In this document: positions 25,174 to 32,662 of the stretch, piece by piece
How positions within the stretch are numbered: the stretch's first letter is position 1
Layout of the letters: each line of letters opens with the position of its first letter
Source: a bacterium HR24
GTDB lineage: Bacteria > Chloroflexota > Dehalococcoidia > SM23-28-2 > HRBIN24
Length of the DNA: 38,927 bases
Assembly (NCBI GenBank): GCA_002898715.1
Contig: BEIA01000009.1
Location: 1-38,927 of the forward strand
Direction of reading: 5' to 3'
Notes under the pieces: generated by a model
Databases searched by the model: none
What the model was told of the DNA's origin: nothing
What the model saw: the letters and a program-made list of their open reading frames with translations, nothing else
Position numbers and translations under genes: made by a program

Positions 25174-25874
25174 GGCTGCTCCAGCCTGGCCACCAGCACG
25201 ACCTGCAGCCGCATTTCGTCCTCCACCGTCACGAAGCCGGCGATGTTGGGCGGCGACAGGCCGAAGTCCGAAAGCCGAAAGCTGGTGTGGGCCACCCCCG
25301 TCAGGGTGCCGCCGCCGTAGCGCGCCTGCACATCGAAGGTCATGGGTCGAGCCGTACCCCGGATGGTCATGATGCCCGACACCTGCAGCGAGACCTCTTG
25401 CCCGTCCTGGTAGCTGGTGGGGAAGCCGTCCACCCGCTCTATGACGAACTCGGCATAGGGGAAGCGGTCAGCCTGCAGGGTGTTGTTGCGCACGTAGTTG
25501 TCGCGCCGCGTCTCGTCGCTGCGCAGGGTGCGCAGGTCCACCCGTAGCACCGAGGGCGGGGAAGCGGCCAGCCCCTGGCGCGTGAGATAGATATCGCCGC
25601 TGACGGCGTTGGTCCTGCCCACCGCCTCGGAGGTAGCGGGCAGGGCGGCCAGCTTCTCGCGAGCGATGTAGCTCGCCTCCGACTGCTCGGGCAGCACCAC
25701 GAAGTGGAGCACGTCGCCGGTCGGGGTAACGGCGGCGGTGCCCGTGGGCAGCGCCGGCGCCTCGGTGACCAGGTCCACCGTGTCGCTGCGGGACACGAAG
25801 AAGGCTACGCCGCCCGCCACTGCGGCCACTGCAAGCAGGGCCGCCGCCGCTCCGAGCAGAACCAGCAGCCTCAT
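25170..25874 (-). CDS. YceI-like domain protein with N-terminal membrane anchor
   Basis: A 234-residue envelope protein. Residues 1-27 form a signal anchor (RLLVLLGAAAALLAVAAVAGGVAFFV) without a lipobox. The rest is a YceI-type lipocalin-like barrel: SEASYIAREKLA, GDIYLTRQG, VDLRTLRSDETRRDNYVRNNTLQADRFPYAEFVIERV, VSGIMTIRGTARPMTFDVQARYGGGTLTGVAHTSFRLSDFGLSPPNIAGFVTVEDEMRLQVVLVARL. YceI proteins bind isoprenoids or other hydrophobic ligands outside the cytoplasm; the ligand here is unknown. GGAGG lies 10 bases before the ATG. It is followed (upstream on the strand) by the helical-repeat secreted protein and may share its transcript. Confidence 0.87.
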   Translation of the reverse strand: MRLLVLLGAAAALLAVAAVAGGVAFFVSRSDTVDLVTEAPALPTGTAAVTPTGDVLHFVVLPEQSEASYIAREKLAALPATSEAVGRTNAVSGDIYLTRQGLAASPPSVLRVDLRTLRSDETRRDNYVRNNTLQADRFPYAEFVIERVDGFPTSYQDGQEVSLQVSGIMTIRGTARPMTFDVQARYGGGTLTGVAHTSFRLSDFGLSPPNIAGFVTVEDEMRLQVVLVARLEQP

Positions 25875-25967
25875 CTCGAGCTTTCCTCCCGCTCAGTAGG
25901 CAATATGGGGCCGGGGCAGGCCCCAGGCAAGGCTCGCCCCGGCCGCCGGAAGGGGGACCTACCGGCC

Positions 25968-26630
25968 TCAGGCACTGGTGCCGGTGCCCTCGGCCTGTTG
26001 CTGGCTGCCGGAAGGCGCAGGACACGGCTTGCCCTGCGCGTTCACGATGGCATCGATGTTGTTATGGATGGACTGCTTGAGCTGGTCGGCCTGCTGCTGC
26101 GTCAGCCGTCCCTGCTGCACGAGCTGGCCCAGTCGCTGGTCCACCTGGGACAGCAGGCGCGACTTGAAGTCGTCGACGCCGATACCCTTCTCCTGGGCCA
26201 CCTGGGCCAGGCTCTTGCCCTGGCGGAGCTCCGCTCTCAGGTCATCGCTGCTGAGGCCCAGCACCTGAGCAGCCGACTGGAGCACCACGCCGTGGGCTAC
26301 CTTCAGCCCCCATCTCCCCCTGTGGCCGCCCCAGGGGAACCCGGGCTCCTTCTGAGCTATGCGGTCGCGCAGCCGCTGGGCCTGGTCCTGAGTGATCCTC
26401 CCCTGCTGCACCGCTTCGTCCACCGTTTGATTGGCCGCGTCGCGCATGGCCTGGACCAGGTCGTCGCGGCTGATGCCCAGCCTCCGGGCCAGCTTGTCCA
26501 GGAAAGTGCCGGCAAAGCTGAAGCCGGCGTCGCCGCCAGAGCCGTCCTGGGCCGACGCCACCGCCAGCGCCCCTAAAGAGCCCACCACCACCGCCACCGC
26601 CAGGGCCACTGCCAGGAACCACCGTTTCAT
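25968..26630 (-). CDS. Secreted helical-repeat protein (two YckD-like repeats), unknown function
   Basis: A 220-residue exported protein. It has a classical signal peptide (KRWFLAVALAVAVVVGSLGALAVASA, cleavage near residue 28), then two helical repeats. The first is LARRLGISRDDLVQAMRDAA ending GRITQDQAQRLRDRIAQ; the second is AAQVLGLSSDDLRAELRQGK, KGIGVDDFKSRLL and GRLTQQQADQLKQSIHNNID. The GRITxxQAxxLxxxI pattern is common in exported proteins of Chloroflexota and Firmicutes annotated as YckD or hypothetical. The tail is Pro/Gln/Ser-rich with one Cys. The start is firm: AAAGGAGGTGA precedes the ATG by 4 bases. I do not know its function; LGIS..DL modules often mediate self-assembly or cation binding, but that is speculation here. 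Confidence 0.8.
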   Translation of the reverse strand: MKRWFLAVALAVAVVVGSLGALAVASAQDGSGGDAGFSFAGTFLDKLARRLGISRDDLVQAMRDAANQTVDEAVQQGRITQDQAQRLRDRIAQKEPGFPWGGHRGRWGLKVAHGVVLQSAAQVLGLSSDDLRAELRQGKSLAQVAQEKGIGVDDFKSRLLSQVDQRLGQLVQQGRLTQQQADQLKQSIHNNIDAIVNAQGKPCPAPSGSQQQAEGTGTSA

Positions 26631-26688
26631 GGCCTCACCTCCTTTCGCTGCTGTCTTCGACGTCCAGCGTAGGGGCTGACCATTGGAC

Positions 26689-26722
26689 GGCCATTAAGGC
26701 AGCCCTAGAGTCCTTTAATGCC
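26689..26722. promoter_or_regulatory. Imperfect inverted repeat between two minus-strand envelope genes
   Basis: GGCCATTAAGG (26689-26699) and CCTTTAATGCC (26712-26722) are near mirror-complements, with a 12-base middle. They lie 60-90 bases upstream of the helical-repeat protein ATG, a plausible regulator site; no clear -10/-35 pair was found with it. Confidence 0.25.
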
Positions 26723-26747
26723 GGGACTAGTGTCGATAGGGCAGCTC

Positions 26748-27740
26748 TCAGCGAAAGCGGTAGCCGAGGCGCAGCAGGTAGGGAATGACCTGCTCCGCGT
26801 CGGCGAAGACGCCGGCAGGGGTGTCCACCAGCCAGACGTGCAGCATCTGCCCGGTGACCACATGCACCGTCCCCCGCGGGCAACCGCTGGGGCTGTCGCT
26901 CAGCGCCTCCACCATCCAGGTGCTGGGGTTGATGCAGAGGTTGTCGTGCAGGTGCCAGCCGATGAGGGGGCCACCGAAGTCGGGCGGCTCCAGCCCCGGC
27001 CGCACCATGAACATCACCCCCACCAGCTTGAGGGACCCGTCGGGCCCGCGAGCGTAGACCAGGGACTCGATCCGGTCCACGTCCAGGGTGCGGTTGTCCA
27101 GGTAGTAGGTGGGATTAACGTAGTGGTAGAGGAAGGTTCGGGTGGTCATGCGGTAGCCTTCGGCCTCAGCCACGCGCACGTCCTCATAGCGGCGGGCGGC
27201 CTCCCGCACCCTCTGCACCAGTTCGGCGGTCGCCAGCAACTGCTGAGCGGTGATGGGGACGCCGGTGCCGTGGGGGTGCTCGACGCCCGGCAGGGAGGGG
27301 ACGGGTGACGCGGCGTCCGCTTGCTGCTGGTGCTCGTGTCCGGTCCCGAGGGAGGCAGCGTGAGCGTGCTCTTCAACCTCGACCGCGCCCGCGACCTCGC
27401 CTGTCCCTTCGGGGTGGGTGGCGGTCGCCCCCAGGGCCAGGGCGGCGCACGCCAGCCCTACCACCACCGGCAGGGCCCCGGCCAGGGCGAGGCCGGACAG
27501 GGACGCCGGCGGTCGCTGCAGCAATCGCGCCACCGCCAACAGGCAGAAGCCCGCCACCAGGACAGCCAGACCGGCGGCGAACAGGTGGTGGCCCGGGTTC
27601 CCTGGCGCGAGCACCTCCTCGTGCGCTGTCGCCTCCGGGGCGAGCCTGTGCACGGCCAGGTCCCAGACCAGCCCTGCCAGCAGGGCGCCCAGTCCCGCCA
27701 CGACCAACCAGATGGCCCAGCGTTCCAGCCTCGACAACAT
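26748..27740 (-). CDS. Membrane-anchored protein with His-rich linker and conserved His-His-Cys domain, unknown function
   Basis: A 330-residue protein. Three hydrophobic helices (about 8-28, 52-74 and 84-106) are followed by a His/Glu-rich linker (VEEHAHAASLGTGHEH, GVEHPHGTG), a likely metal-binding stretch. The C-terminal domain (about 165-330) contains YEDVRVAEAEGYR, HYVNPTYYLDNRTLDVDRIESLVYARGPDG, LVGVMFMV, GGPLIGWHLHDNLCINP and LHVWLVDTPAGVFAD. I recall this domain in actinobacterial and chloroflexal hypothetical proteins but no function. The WHxHxNLC cluster suggests metal or heme ligands. ATG at 27740 follows GGTGGAG; an extended -10 (TGCTATAAT) lies at 27808-27800. It is divergent from a two-component pair that may control it. 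Confidence 0.7.
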   Translation of the reverse strand: MLSRLERWAIWLVVAGLGALLAGLVWDLAVHRLAPEATAHEEVLAPGNPGHHLFAAGLAVLVAGFCLLAVARLLQRPPASLSGLALAGALPVVVGLACAALALGATATHPEGTGEVAGAVEVEEHAHAASLGTGHEHQQQADAASPVPSLPGVEHPHGTGVPITAQQLLATAELVQRVREAARRYEDVRVAEAEGYRMTTRTFLYHYVNPTYYLDNRTLDVDRIESLVYARGPDGSLKLVGVMFMVRPGLEPPDFGGPLIGWHLHDNLCINPSTWMVEALSDSPSGCPRGTVHVVTGQMLHVWLVDTPAGVFADAEQVIPYLLRLGYRFR

Positions 27741-27799
27741 GGCGCTCCACCACCTTCGCAGCCGCTTCCCGGGCTGCCCATTCCTGATGCAGCGGCGCA

Positions 27800-27808
27800 A
27801 TTATAGCA
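27800..27808 (-). promoter_or_regulatory. Extended -10 promoter of the His-rich membrane protein
   Basis: On the minus strand TGC TATAAT reads from 27808 to 27800, a perfect extended -10 element. The predicted start near 27793 leaves a leader of about 50 bases before ATG at 27740. No -35 match is visible, as is usual for extended -10 promoters. Confidence 0.6.
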
Positions 27809-27859
27809 ACGCGGCCAGGATTTGCCCCTGGATTAATCGGATTCTAATGTTAACCTACC

Positions 27860-27865
27860 TAAAAT
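27860..27865 (+). promoter_or_regulatory. -10 box of the second response regulator, leaderless arrangement
   Basis: TAAAAT at 27860-27865 ends nine bases before the ATG at 27875, the same distance as at the phoB-like gene (17819-17824 to 17834). The region just upstream is unusually AT-rich for this window, with ATTAATCGG and ATTCTAATG in tandem (27832-27849), which could be an operator. Confidence 0.45.
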
Positions 27866-27874
27866 GAGAGGGCC

Positions 27875-28546
27875 ATGAGGGTGCTGGTAGTAGAGGACGA
27901 GCGCCGCCTGGCCCAGGTGGTGCGCCGGGTGCTGGAGGAGGAGGGTCACAACGTCGACCTGGCCTACGATGGGGAGGAGGCCATCTCCCTGGCCATGGAC
28001 GGGAGCTACGACGTGATTGTCCTGGACGTGCTCCTGCCCAAGGTGGACGGGGTCGAGGTGTGCCGCTCCCTGCGCCGGGCACGGGTCGACATCCCCGTGC
28101 TGATGCTCACGGCCCTGGACTCCATCGAGGACCGGGTGCGGGGCCTGGACGCCGGCGCCGATGATTACCTGCCCAAGCCCTTCGCCTTCCAGGAGTTGCT
28201 GGCGCGGATCCGCGCCCTGGGCCGGCGCCGTGTGGACCCCCGCGAGCCGGACCGGCTGCAAGTGGGCGACCTGGTCCTGGACCTGCGCCGTCGGCGGGCG
28301 GAGCGCGGCGGCAGGGCCATCGAACTTTCGCCCCGGGAGTTCGCTCTGCTGGAGTTCCTGATGCGGAACGCCGGCCGAGTGCTCTCCCGCAGTCAGATCC
28401 TGGACCACGTCTGGGGCTACGACTTCGCGCCCGACTCCAACCTGGTGGACGTGTACATTGCCTACCTGCGGCGCAAGGTAGACAAGGGGCACCCCCGGCC
28501 CCTCATCCGCACCGTCCGCGGCTACGGCTACATGGTCTCGGAGTAA
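27875..28546 (+). CDS. OmpR-family response regulator (second two-component system)
   Basis: A 223-residue regulator. The receiver has acidic residues Glu7-Asp8, phospho-acceptor Asp51 (VIVLDVLLPKVDGVEVC), MLTALDSIEDRV and YLPKPFAFQELLARIRAL. The winged-helix domain shows ELSPREFALLEFLMRNAGRVLSRSQILDHVWGYDFAPDSNLVDVYIAYLRRKVD and RTVRGYGYMV. The wording (SNLVDVYIAYLRRKVD) is that of the MprA/CutR/QseB-like group rather than PhoB. GAGAGGG is only two bases from ATG, so a leaderless start is as likely. The kinase gene follows after 27 bases. Probable targets are the divergent envelope genes, by position only. Confidence 0.92.
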   Translation: MRVLVVEDERRLAQVVRRVLEEEGHNVDLAYDGEEAISLAMDGSYDVIVLDVLLPKVDGVEVCRSLRRARVDIPVLMLTALDSIEDRVRGLDAGADDYLPKPFAFQELLARIRALGRRRVDPREPDRLQVGDLVLDLRRRRAERGGRAIELSPREFALLEFLMRNAGRVLSRSQILDHVWGYDFAPDSNLVDVYIAYLRRKVDKGHPRPLIRTVRGYGYMVSE

Positions 28547-28573
28547 TATTAGGGGCGGGAGGGGCACGGGCCG

Positions 28574-29872
28574 GTGTTCTCCTCTGCCCGCTGGCGGCTT
28601 ACCCTCTGGTTCGCAGGCGTGCTGGCCCTGGTGCTGGTGGCCATGGGCACAGCCGTCTATCTTTCCACCCGCCACGCCCTCCTCAGTAGCCTCGACGCCG
28701 ACCTTCGCTCGCGAGCCAGCAAGGAAGTGGTGTCGCTGGTCGCCCGCCTCTCCGAACTCTCGCGCAGGCAGTTGCCCCTGGAACAGGTGAGGGTGGGACC
28801 GGAGCACCCATCGCCGCCCTACTTCTACGCCCTGCTGCGCCCCGACGGCCAGGTCCTGGCCGCGAGCGCCAACACCGACCCCGCTGCCCTGCCGCCGCCC
28901 GACGCCTCCTACGCCGTCATGAACGGGGAGGCCATGTTCGTCAACACGCGCGACCAGCAGGGAGAGGACATGCGGGTGTACCTGCTCCCCCTGGGCGGGC
29001 CGCGCGGCACCTACGTGCTGGCCGTGGGCCGCAGCCGCGAGCCCGAGTTGGACGCCCTGAGGCGCCTCCTGCTCATCCTCATCGGCGGCGGCGCCGCTGG
29101 GCTGGTAATGGCCTCCATGGGCGGCTATTTCCTGGCCGGGCTGGCCCTCCGCCCCATCCGCGAAGCCATGGACAGGCAGCGGGCCTTCGTGGCCGACGCT
29201 TCCCACGAGCTGCGGACGCCGCTGGCCCTCATCCGCGCCAGCGCCGAACTGGTCCGCCGCCACCCCGAGGAGCCAGTGGCCACCCATGCCCAGGCAGTGG
29301 ACGACATCGTGGCTGAGAGCGAGCGGCTGACGCGCATGGTCTCCCAGCTCCTGGCCCTGGCCCGGGCCGATGCCGGCCGGCTGTCGCTGAACCTGGAGCG
29401 CCTTGACCTGGCTGCCTTGGCCCAGGACGTAGTCCGCCAGCTCCGGCCCCAGGCCGACGAGCGGGGCCTGGAGCTGGTCTGCGAGAGCGGCGGCCCCGCG
29501 TACCTGCGAGGCGACGAGGCCCGCCTGCGGGAGGTGCTCCTGGTGCTGCTGGACAATGCCCTCAAGTTCACCGGCGCTGGCGGTCGGGTGACGGTGCGCG
29601 TCGCCGATGGGGGCAACCGCGTGCATCTGTCGGTGTCCGATACGGGTATAGGCATCCCGCCCGAACACCTGCCCCGCATCTTCGACCGCTTCTACCGCGT
29701 GGACCGGTCGCGCACCCATGACGGCGGTGCCGGCCTGGGGCTGTCCATCGCCAAGAGCATCGTGGAGGCCCACGAGGGGCGTATCTGGGCGGAAAGCCAG
29801 CCGGGCCAGGGCAGCACCTTCCATGTCGAACTCCCCCGTTCCGGCCCGAGACGACAGGCCCCCGCTACGTGA
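28574..29872 (+). CDS. Sensor histidine kinase of the second two-component system
   Basis: A 432-residue kinase. Helix 1 (about 8-30) and helix 2 (about 166-190) enclose a 135-residue outside sensor domain that I do not recognise (contains PPYFYALLRPDGQVLAAS and MRVYLLPLGGPRGTYVLAVGRS). The phospho-acceptor is His211 in VADASHELRTPLALIRAS; the linker after helix 2 is short for a HAMP domain. The ATPase domain has LLDNALKFTGAGG, SDTGIGIPPEHLPRIFDRFYRVDRSRTHDGGAGLGLSIAKSIVEAHEG. The start is GTG at 28574 (MFSSARWRLTLWFAGV is the typical N-terminus of this kinase group). The sensed signal is unknown. Confidence 0.9.
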   Translation: MFSSARWRLTLWFAGVLALVLVAMGTAVYLSTRHALLSSLDADLRSRASKEVVSLVARLSELSRRQLPLEQVRVGPEHPSPPYFYALLRPDGQVLAASANTDPAALPPPDASYAVMNGEAMFVNTRDQQGEDMRVYLLPLGGPRGTYVLAVGRSREPELDALRRLLLILIGGGAAGLVMASMGGYFLAGLALRPIREAMDRQRAFVADASHELRTPLALIRASAELVRRHPEEPVATHAQAVDDIVAESERLTRMVSQLLALARADAGRLSLNLERLDLAALAQDVVRQLRPQADERGLELVCESGGPAYLRGDEARLREVLLVLLDNALKFTGAGGRVTVRVADGGNRVHLSVSDTGIGIPPEHLPRIFDRFYRVDRSRTHDGGAGLGLSIAKSIVEAHEGRIWAESQPGQGSTFHVELPRSGPRRQAPAT

Positions 29873-29911
29873 GCGCCGCGAGCGGGGCTGCTCCCTAAGC
29901 TCGGGCTGTGC

Positions 29912-29917
29912 TAGAAT
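29912..29917 (+). promoter_or_regulatory. -10 box close to the DRTGG-protein start
   Basis: TAGAAT at 29912-29917 ends 12 bases before ATG 29930, predicting a leader of only about 6 bases. No ribosome site is visible, in keeping with leaderless translation. Confidence 0.4.
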
Positions 29918-29929
29918 TCACAGAGCACC

Positions 29930-30856
29930 ATGGCCGTCGTCCTCGTGCTGTCGTCGCGCCCGCTGGCCGGCAAGAGCACGGTCACCGTGGGGCTGGCCCA
30001 GGCCCTGCGTCGGTCGGGGGTGGCCGCGGCCGCCGCCCGCCTGGGCGACGACGACGCAGCCGCCCGCGACGCTGCCCTTTATCGCTCTCTCGGCCTGGCC
30101 CCCGACCAGCGCGGCGCGCCCCTCTCCGCCCAGGACGTCCCCGCCCTGGCCCAGGGCCGCACGCTGGTGCTGGAGTGCCCGCCGGGCCCCGCGCCGGCCG
30201 AGTGGCGGCAGTGGGGAGCGCGGGCCTTGGCCGTCGTCCGCTATCCGGAGGCGGAAGTGGGCACGGGCGGGGCCCTGTCCGAGATGGGCGAGGCGTTGCT
30301 GGGCGTCCTGGTGACCTGCGTCCCCCGGCGTCGGGCGGACAGGGTGCGCCACGAAATGGCGAGCGCCGGCCTACGCCTTCTGGGCCTGGTGGAGGAGGAC
30401 AGGAAGCTGGCCTCTCCCACCCTGGGCCAACTGGCTGCCGCAGTGGAGGGGGAGGTCCACTTCGGCCCCGGGCGCGAGGAGATGGTGCTGGACCGCGTGT
30501 TCATCTCCCCCATCTCGGCCGACCCGGGGCAGGGATACTTCGTCCGTCACCGGCCCACGGCCGTCATCGTCCGCAGCGACAAGCCCGACCTGCAGTTGGG
30601 CGCCTTCAACGCCGGCGTCCCTTGCCTCATCGTCACCGGCACCGTTCCCGTCCTGCCCTACGTGTTGCAGAGGGCTGAAGAGGACATGACCCCCCTTCTG
30701 CTCACCCCCCTGGGCACCCTGGATGTGGCCCAGCGGCTCGACGACCTCATCGGCCAGGTGCCGTTGCAAGGCAGGGAAAAGGCAGAGCGGGCGGCGGAAC
30801 TGGTGGAAGGGGCCCTCTCGGGCGCAGGCCTGGAAGCGCTGCTGGCTGCTAGCTGA
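29930..30856 (+). CDS. BioD-like P-loop plus DRTGG domain protein (phosphotransacetylase N-terminal-like)
   Basis: A 308-residue cytoplasmic protein. The N-terminus has a BioD/dethiobiotin-synthetase-like P-loop, SSRPLAGKSTVTVGLAQALR (Lys14, Ser15, Thr16). A DRTGG-type domain occupies the C-terminal half: VEEDRKLASPTLGQLAAAVEG, FISPISADPGQGYFVRHRPTAVIVRSDKPDLQLGAF, CLIVTGTVPVLPYVLQRAEEDMTPLLL. This two-domain layout is the regulatory N-terminal part of long phosphotransacetylases, found here without the acetyltransferase domain. Similar stand-alone proteins are widespread but uncharacterised; nucleotide sensing, perhaps controlling acetyl-phosphate metabolism, is a guess. The usual Asp-rich magnesium sites are reduced, so it may not be catalytic. 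It overlaps the convergent zinc-ribbon gene by 8 bases. Confidence 0.8.
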   Translation: MAVVLVLSSRPLAGKSTVTVGLAQALRRSGVAAAAARLGDDDAAARDAALYRSLGLAPDQRGAPLSAQDVPALAQGRTLVLECPPGPAPAEWRQWGARALAVVRYPEAEVGTGGALSEMGEALLGVLVTCVPRRRADRVRHEMASAGLRLLGLVEEDRKLASPTLGQLAAAVEGEVHFGPGREEMVLDRVFISPISADPGQGYFVRHRPTAVIVRSDKPDLQLGAFNAGVPCLIVTGTVPVLPYVLQRAEEDMTPLLLTPLGTLDVAQRLDDLIGQVPLQGREKAERAAELVEGALSGAGLEALLAAS

Positions 30857-31373
30857 TCTCGGTGCCGGGGGCCGGCTCCCGCAGCGGGGCCACCGGCTCT
30901 TCGGCAGGGGCACGGTAGGTAGCCGGCTGTCCCACGGGAGCGCCCCGCGGCGCGCCGCAGTAAGGACAGACGACCCAGAACAGGCTCACCGGCCGGCGAC
31001 AGCGGCCACAGGCCTCCCGCAGGCGGGCCTGGCAGTACGGACAGAAGAGGAAGTCCTTCTCCACCGGCTGCTGGCACTTGTGGCACATAGCCCCCTCGCC
31101 CACCTCGCGCAGCAGCACCTCCTGCTCCAGCGAGCGAGCGTAGGCCTCGTCCACGGTCTCGCGGGGACGCAGGAGCAGGTACAGCAACAGCCCCGGCAGG
31201 TTCAGTCCCGGGAAGAACATCATCACCAGAAAGACGGAGAGAGCCTGAGTGAACAGGTCGCGGCTGCGCTCGCGGATGTCCTTGTAGGTCCAGATGACGA
31301 TGCCGAGCCAGAGGAGGAAGAGCCACACCCCACCGACCAGGGCGCCGAGCACTATTCCCGTCGTGGCATTCAT
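30849..31373 (-). CDS. Membrane protein with two C-terminal zinc ribbons
   Basis: A 174-residue protein. Two hydrophobic helices (about 7-29 and 42-68) are joined by a short charged turn (TYKDIRERSRDL). The cytoplasmic tail has a tandem zinc ribbon: CHKCQQPVEKDFLFCPYC (about 97-114) and CGRCRRPVSLFWVVCPYC (about 122-139), the double zinc-ribbon (DZANK-like) arrangement. It ends in a Pro-rich tail. The ATG at 31373 has AGGAG seven bases upstream; a GTG one codon earlier is possible. An extended -10 lies upstream. Likely a membrane-associated scaffold or regulator; function unknown. Divergent from the RNA methyltransferase gene. Confidence 0.8.
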   Translation of the reverse strand: MNATTGIVLGALVGGVWLFLLWLGIVIWTYKDIRERSRDLFTQALSVFLVMMFFPGLNLPGLLLYLLLRPRETVDEAYARSLEQEVLLREVGEGAMCHKCQQPVEKDFLFCPYCQARLREACGRCRRPVSLFWVVCPYCGAPRGAPVGQPATYRAPAEEPVAPLREPAPGTEIS

Positions 31374-31398
31374 CACCTTTCTCCTCGGGACTATGCGA

Positions 31399-31407
31399 AT
31401 TATAACA
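31399..31407 (-). promoter_or_regulatory. Extended -10 promoter of the zinc-ribbon membrane protein
   Basis: TGT TATAAT reads on the minus strand from 31407 to 31399. The start point near 31392 gives a leader of about 19 bases containing AGGAG before ATG at 31373. Confidence 0.6.
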
Positions 31408-31455
31408 TGCGGGGTCCCGTGCGGGCACGCCGTGGCAGGACGCCGCTGCCGGCCC

Positions 31456-31461
31456 TAAACT
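31456..31461 (+). promoter_or_regulatory. -10 box close to the RNA methyltransferase start
   Basis: TAAACT at 31456-31461 lies 10 bases before ATG 31472 and there is no ribosome site between them, again suggesting a leaderless mRNA. No -35 match seen. Confidence 0.35.
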
Positions 31462-31471
31462 GGTATCCGGC

Positions 31472-32662
31472 ATGGAGGAGGAGCAGGAGCGCCCCAGGGT
31501 GAGGATGACCCTCACCGACATCGCCTTCCAGGGCGCGGCCATCGGCCGGCTGGACGGCAGGGTAGTCTTCGCCGACTACGGCATCCCGGGCGAGGAGGCC
31601 ATCGTCGAGCTAGAAAAAGAGAAGCGGGACTACGCCCTGGGGCGAGTGGTGGAGGTGCTCTCCCCCTCGCCCTGGCGGGTCGAGCCGCCTTGCCCCTACT
31701 TCGGAGTCTGCGGTGGTTGCCAGTGGCAGCACATCGCCTACGAAAAGCAGGTGGAGCTGAAGCAGCGAGTGGTGGCGGAGCAGCTACGGCGCATCGGCAA
31801 GTTCGATGACCCTCCCGTCTCCCCTACCGTGCCCGCCCCCGAGCCTTACGGTTACCGCAATCACGCCCGTTTCTCGGTGGACGAGGAGGGGAATCTGGGC
31901 TTCGTCTCCCGGCCCGGCCACGGCTACCGGTTCCTGCGCATCGAGCGCTGCCTGCTGATGCATCCCTTCATCAACGAGGCGCTGGCCACGTTCCAGGGCA
32001 AAGCGAGAGGCTGCCACCAGGTGGCGGTGCGGTACGGCGTGAACACCGGCCAGTTCCTGGTGCATCCCGACCTGCGGCATGTAGAGCCGTCCATACCTTC
32101 CGGCCAGAAGGCGTACGAGGAGGAGCTGCTGGGGTACCGCTTCCGCATCTCGGGGGCCTCCTTCTTCCAGACCAACACCAGGCAGGCGGAGCGGTTGGTG
32201 GAGCTGGTGCGGGACAGGCTGGAACTGAAGGGCAGCGAACTGCTGGTGGACGCCTACGCCGGCGTGGGCACCTTCGCCGTGCTGCTGGCGCCCCACGTGC
32301 GGCGGGTCATCGCCATCGAGGAGTCGGCGGCGGCGGTGGAGGATGCCCTGCACAACCTGATGGGCACCACCAACGTGCTGTACCGGCGCGGCAAGGTTGA
32401 GGAGGTGCTGGCCGAGCTGGGTCTGACGCCCGACGCGCTCATCCTCGACCCGCCCCGCGTGGGCTGCCACCCCCGGGCCATCGAGGGCGTACTGCGGCTG
32501 AGGCCTCGCCGCGTGGTCTACGTGTCTTGCGACCCGGCCACCCTGGCCCGCGACCTGCGCCGCCTCTGCGACGGCGGCTACCGGCTGCTGGACGTGACGC
32601 CCCTGGACATGTTCCCCCAGACCTACCACATCGAGTGCGTGGCCACGCTGGCACCGGAATGA
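31472..32662 (+). CDS. TRAM-domain 23S rRNA/tRNA (uracil-5-)-methyltransferase, TrmA/RlmD family
   Basis: A 396-residue AdoMet-dependent m5U methyltransferase. An N-terminal TRAM domain (about 10-65; [20 protein letters not shown]) is followed by iron-sulfur ligands Cys74, Cys80, Cys83 ([10 protein letters not shown]) and a fourth Cys in RIERCLLM. The methylase domain has [26 protein letters not shown] (AdoMet site), [15 protein letters not shown] and the catalytic Cys in [15 protein letters not shown]. By family it methylates U1939/U747 of 23S rRNA or U54 of tRNA; which one cannot be read from sequence. A U54 enzyme would provide the m5U54 that TtuA thiolates. The maf gene overlaps its stop as ATGA. 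Confidence 0.92.
   Translation: MEEEQERPRVRMTLTDIAFQGAAIGRLDGRVVFADYGIPGEEAIVELEKEKRDYALGRVVEVLSPSPWRVEPPCPYFGVCGGCQWQHIAYEKQVELKQRVVAEQLRRIGKFDDPPVSPTVPAPEPYGYRNHARFSVDEEGNLGFVSRPGHGYRFLRIERCLLMHPFINEALATFQGKARGCHQVAVRYGVNTGQFLVHPDLRHVEPSIPSGQKAYEEELLGYRFRISGASFFQTNTRQAERLVELVRDRLELKGSELLVDAYAGVGTFAVLLAPHVRRVIAIEESAAAVEDALHNLMGTTNVLYRRGKVEEVLAELGLTPDALILDPPRVGCHPRAIEGVLRLRPRRVVYVSCDPATLARDLRRLCDGGYRLLDVTPLDMFPQTYHIECVATLAPE

Noticed and set aside
27833-29824. A 663-codon frame antisense to the second regulator and kinase genes
   Set aside because: The sense frames carry complete receiver, winged-helix and kinase motifs; the antisense frame is the usual GC-rich mirror and has no recognisable domain.
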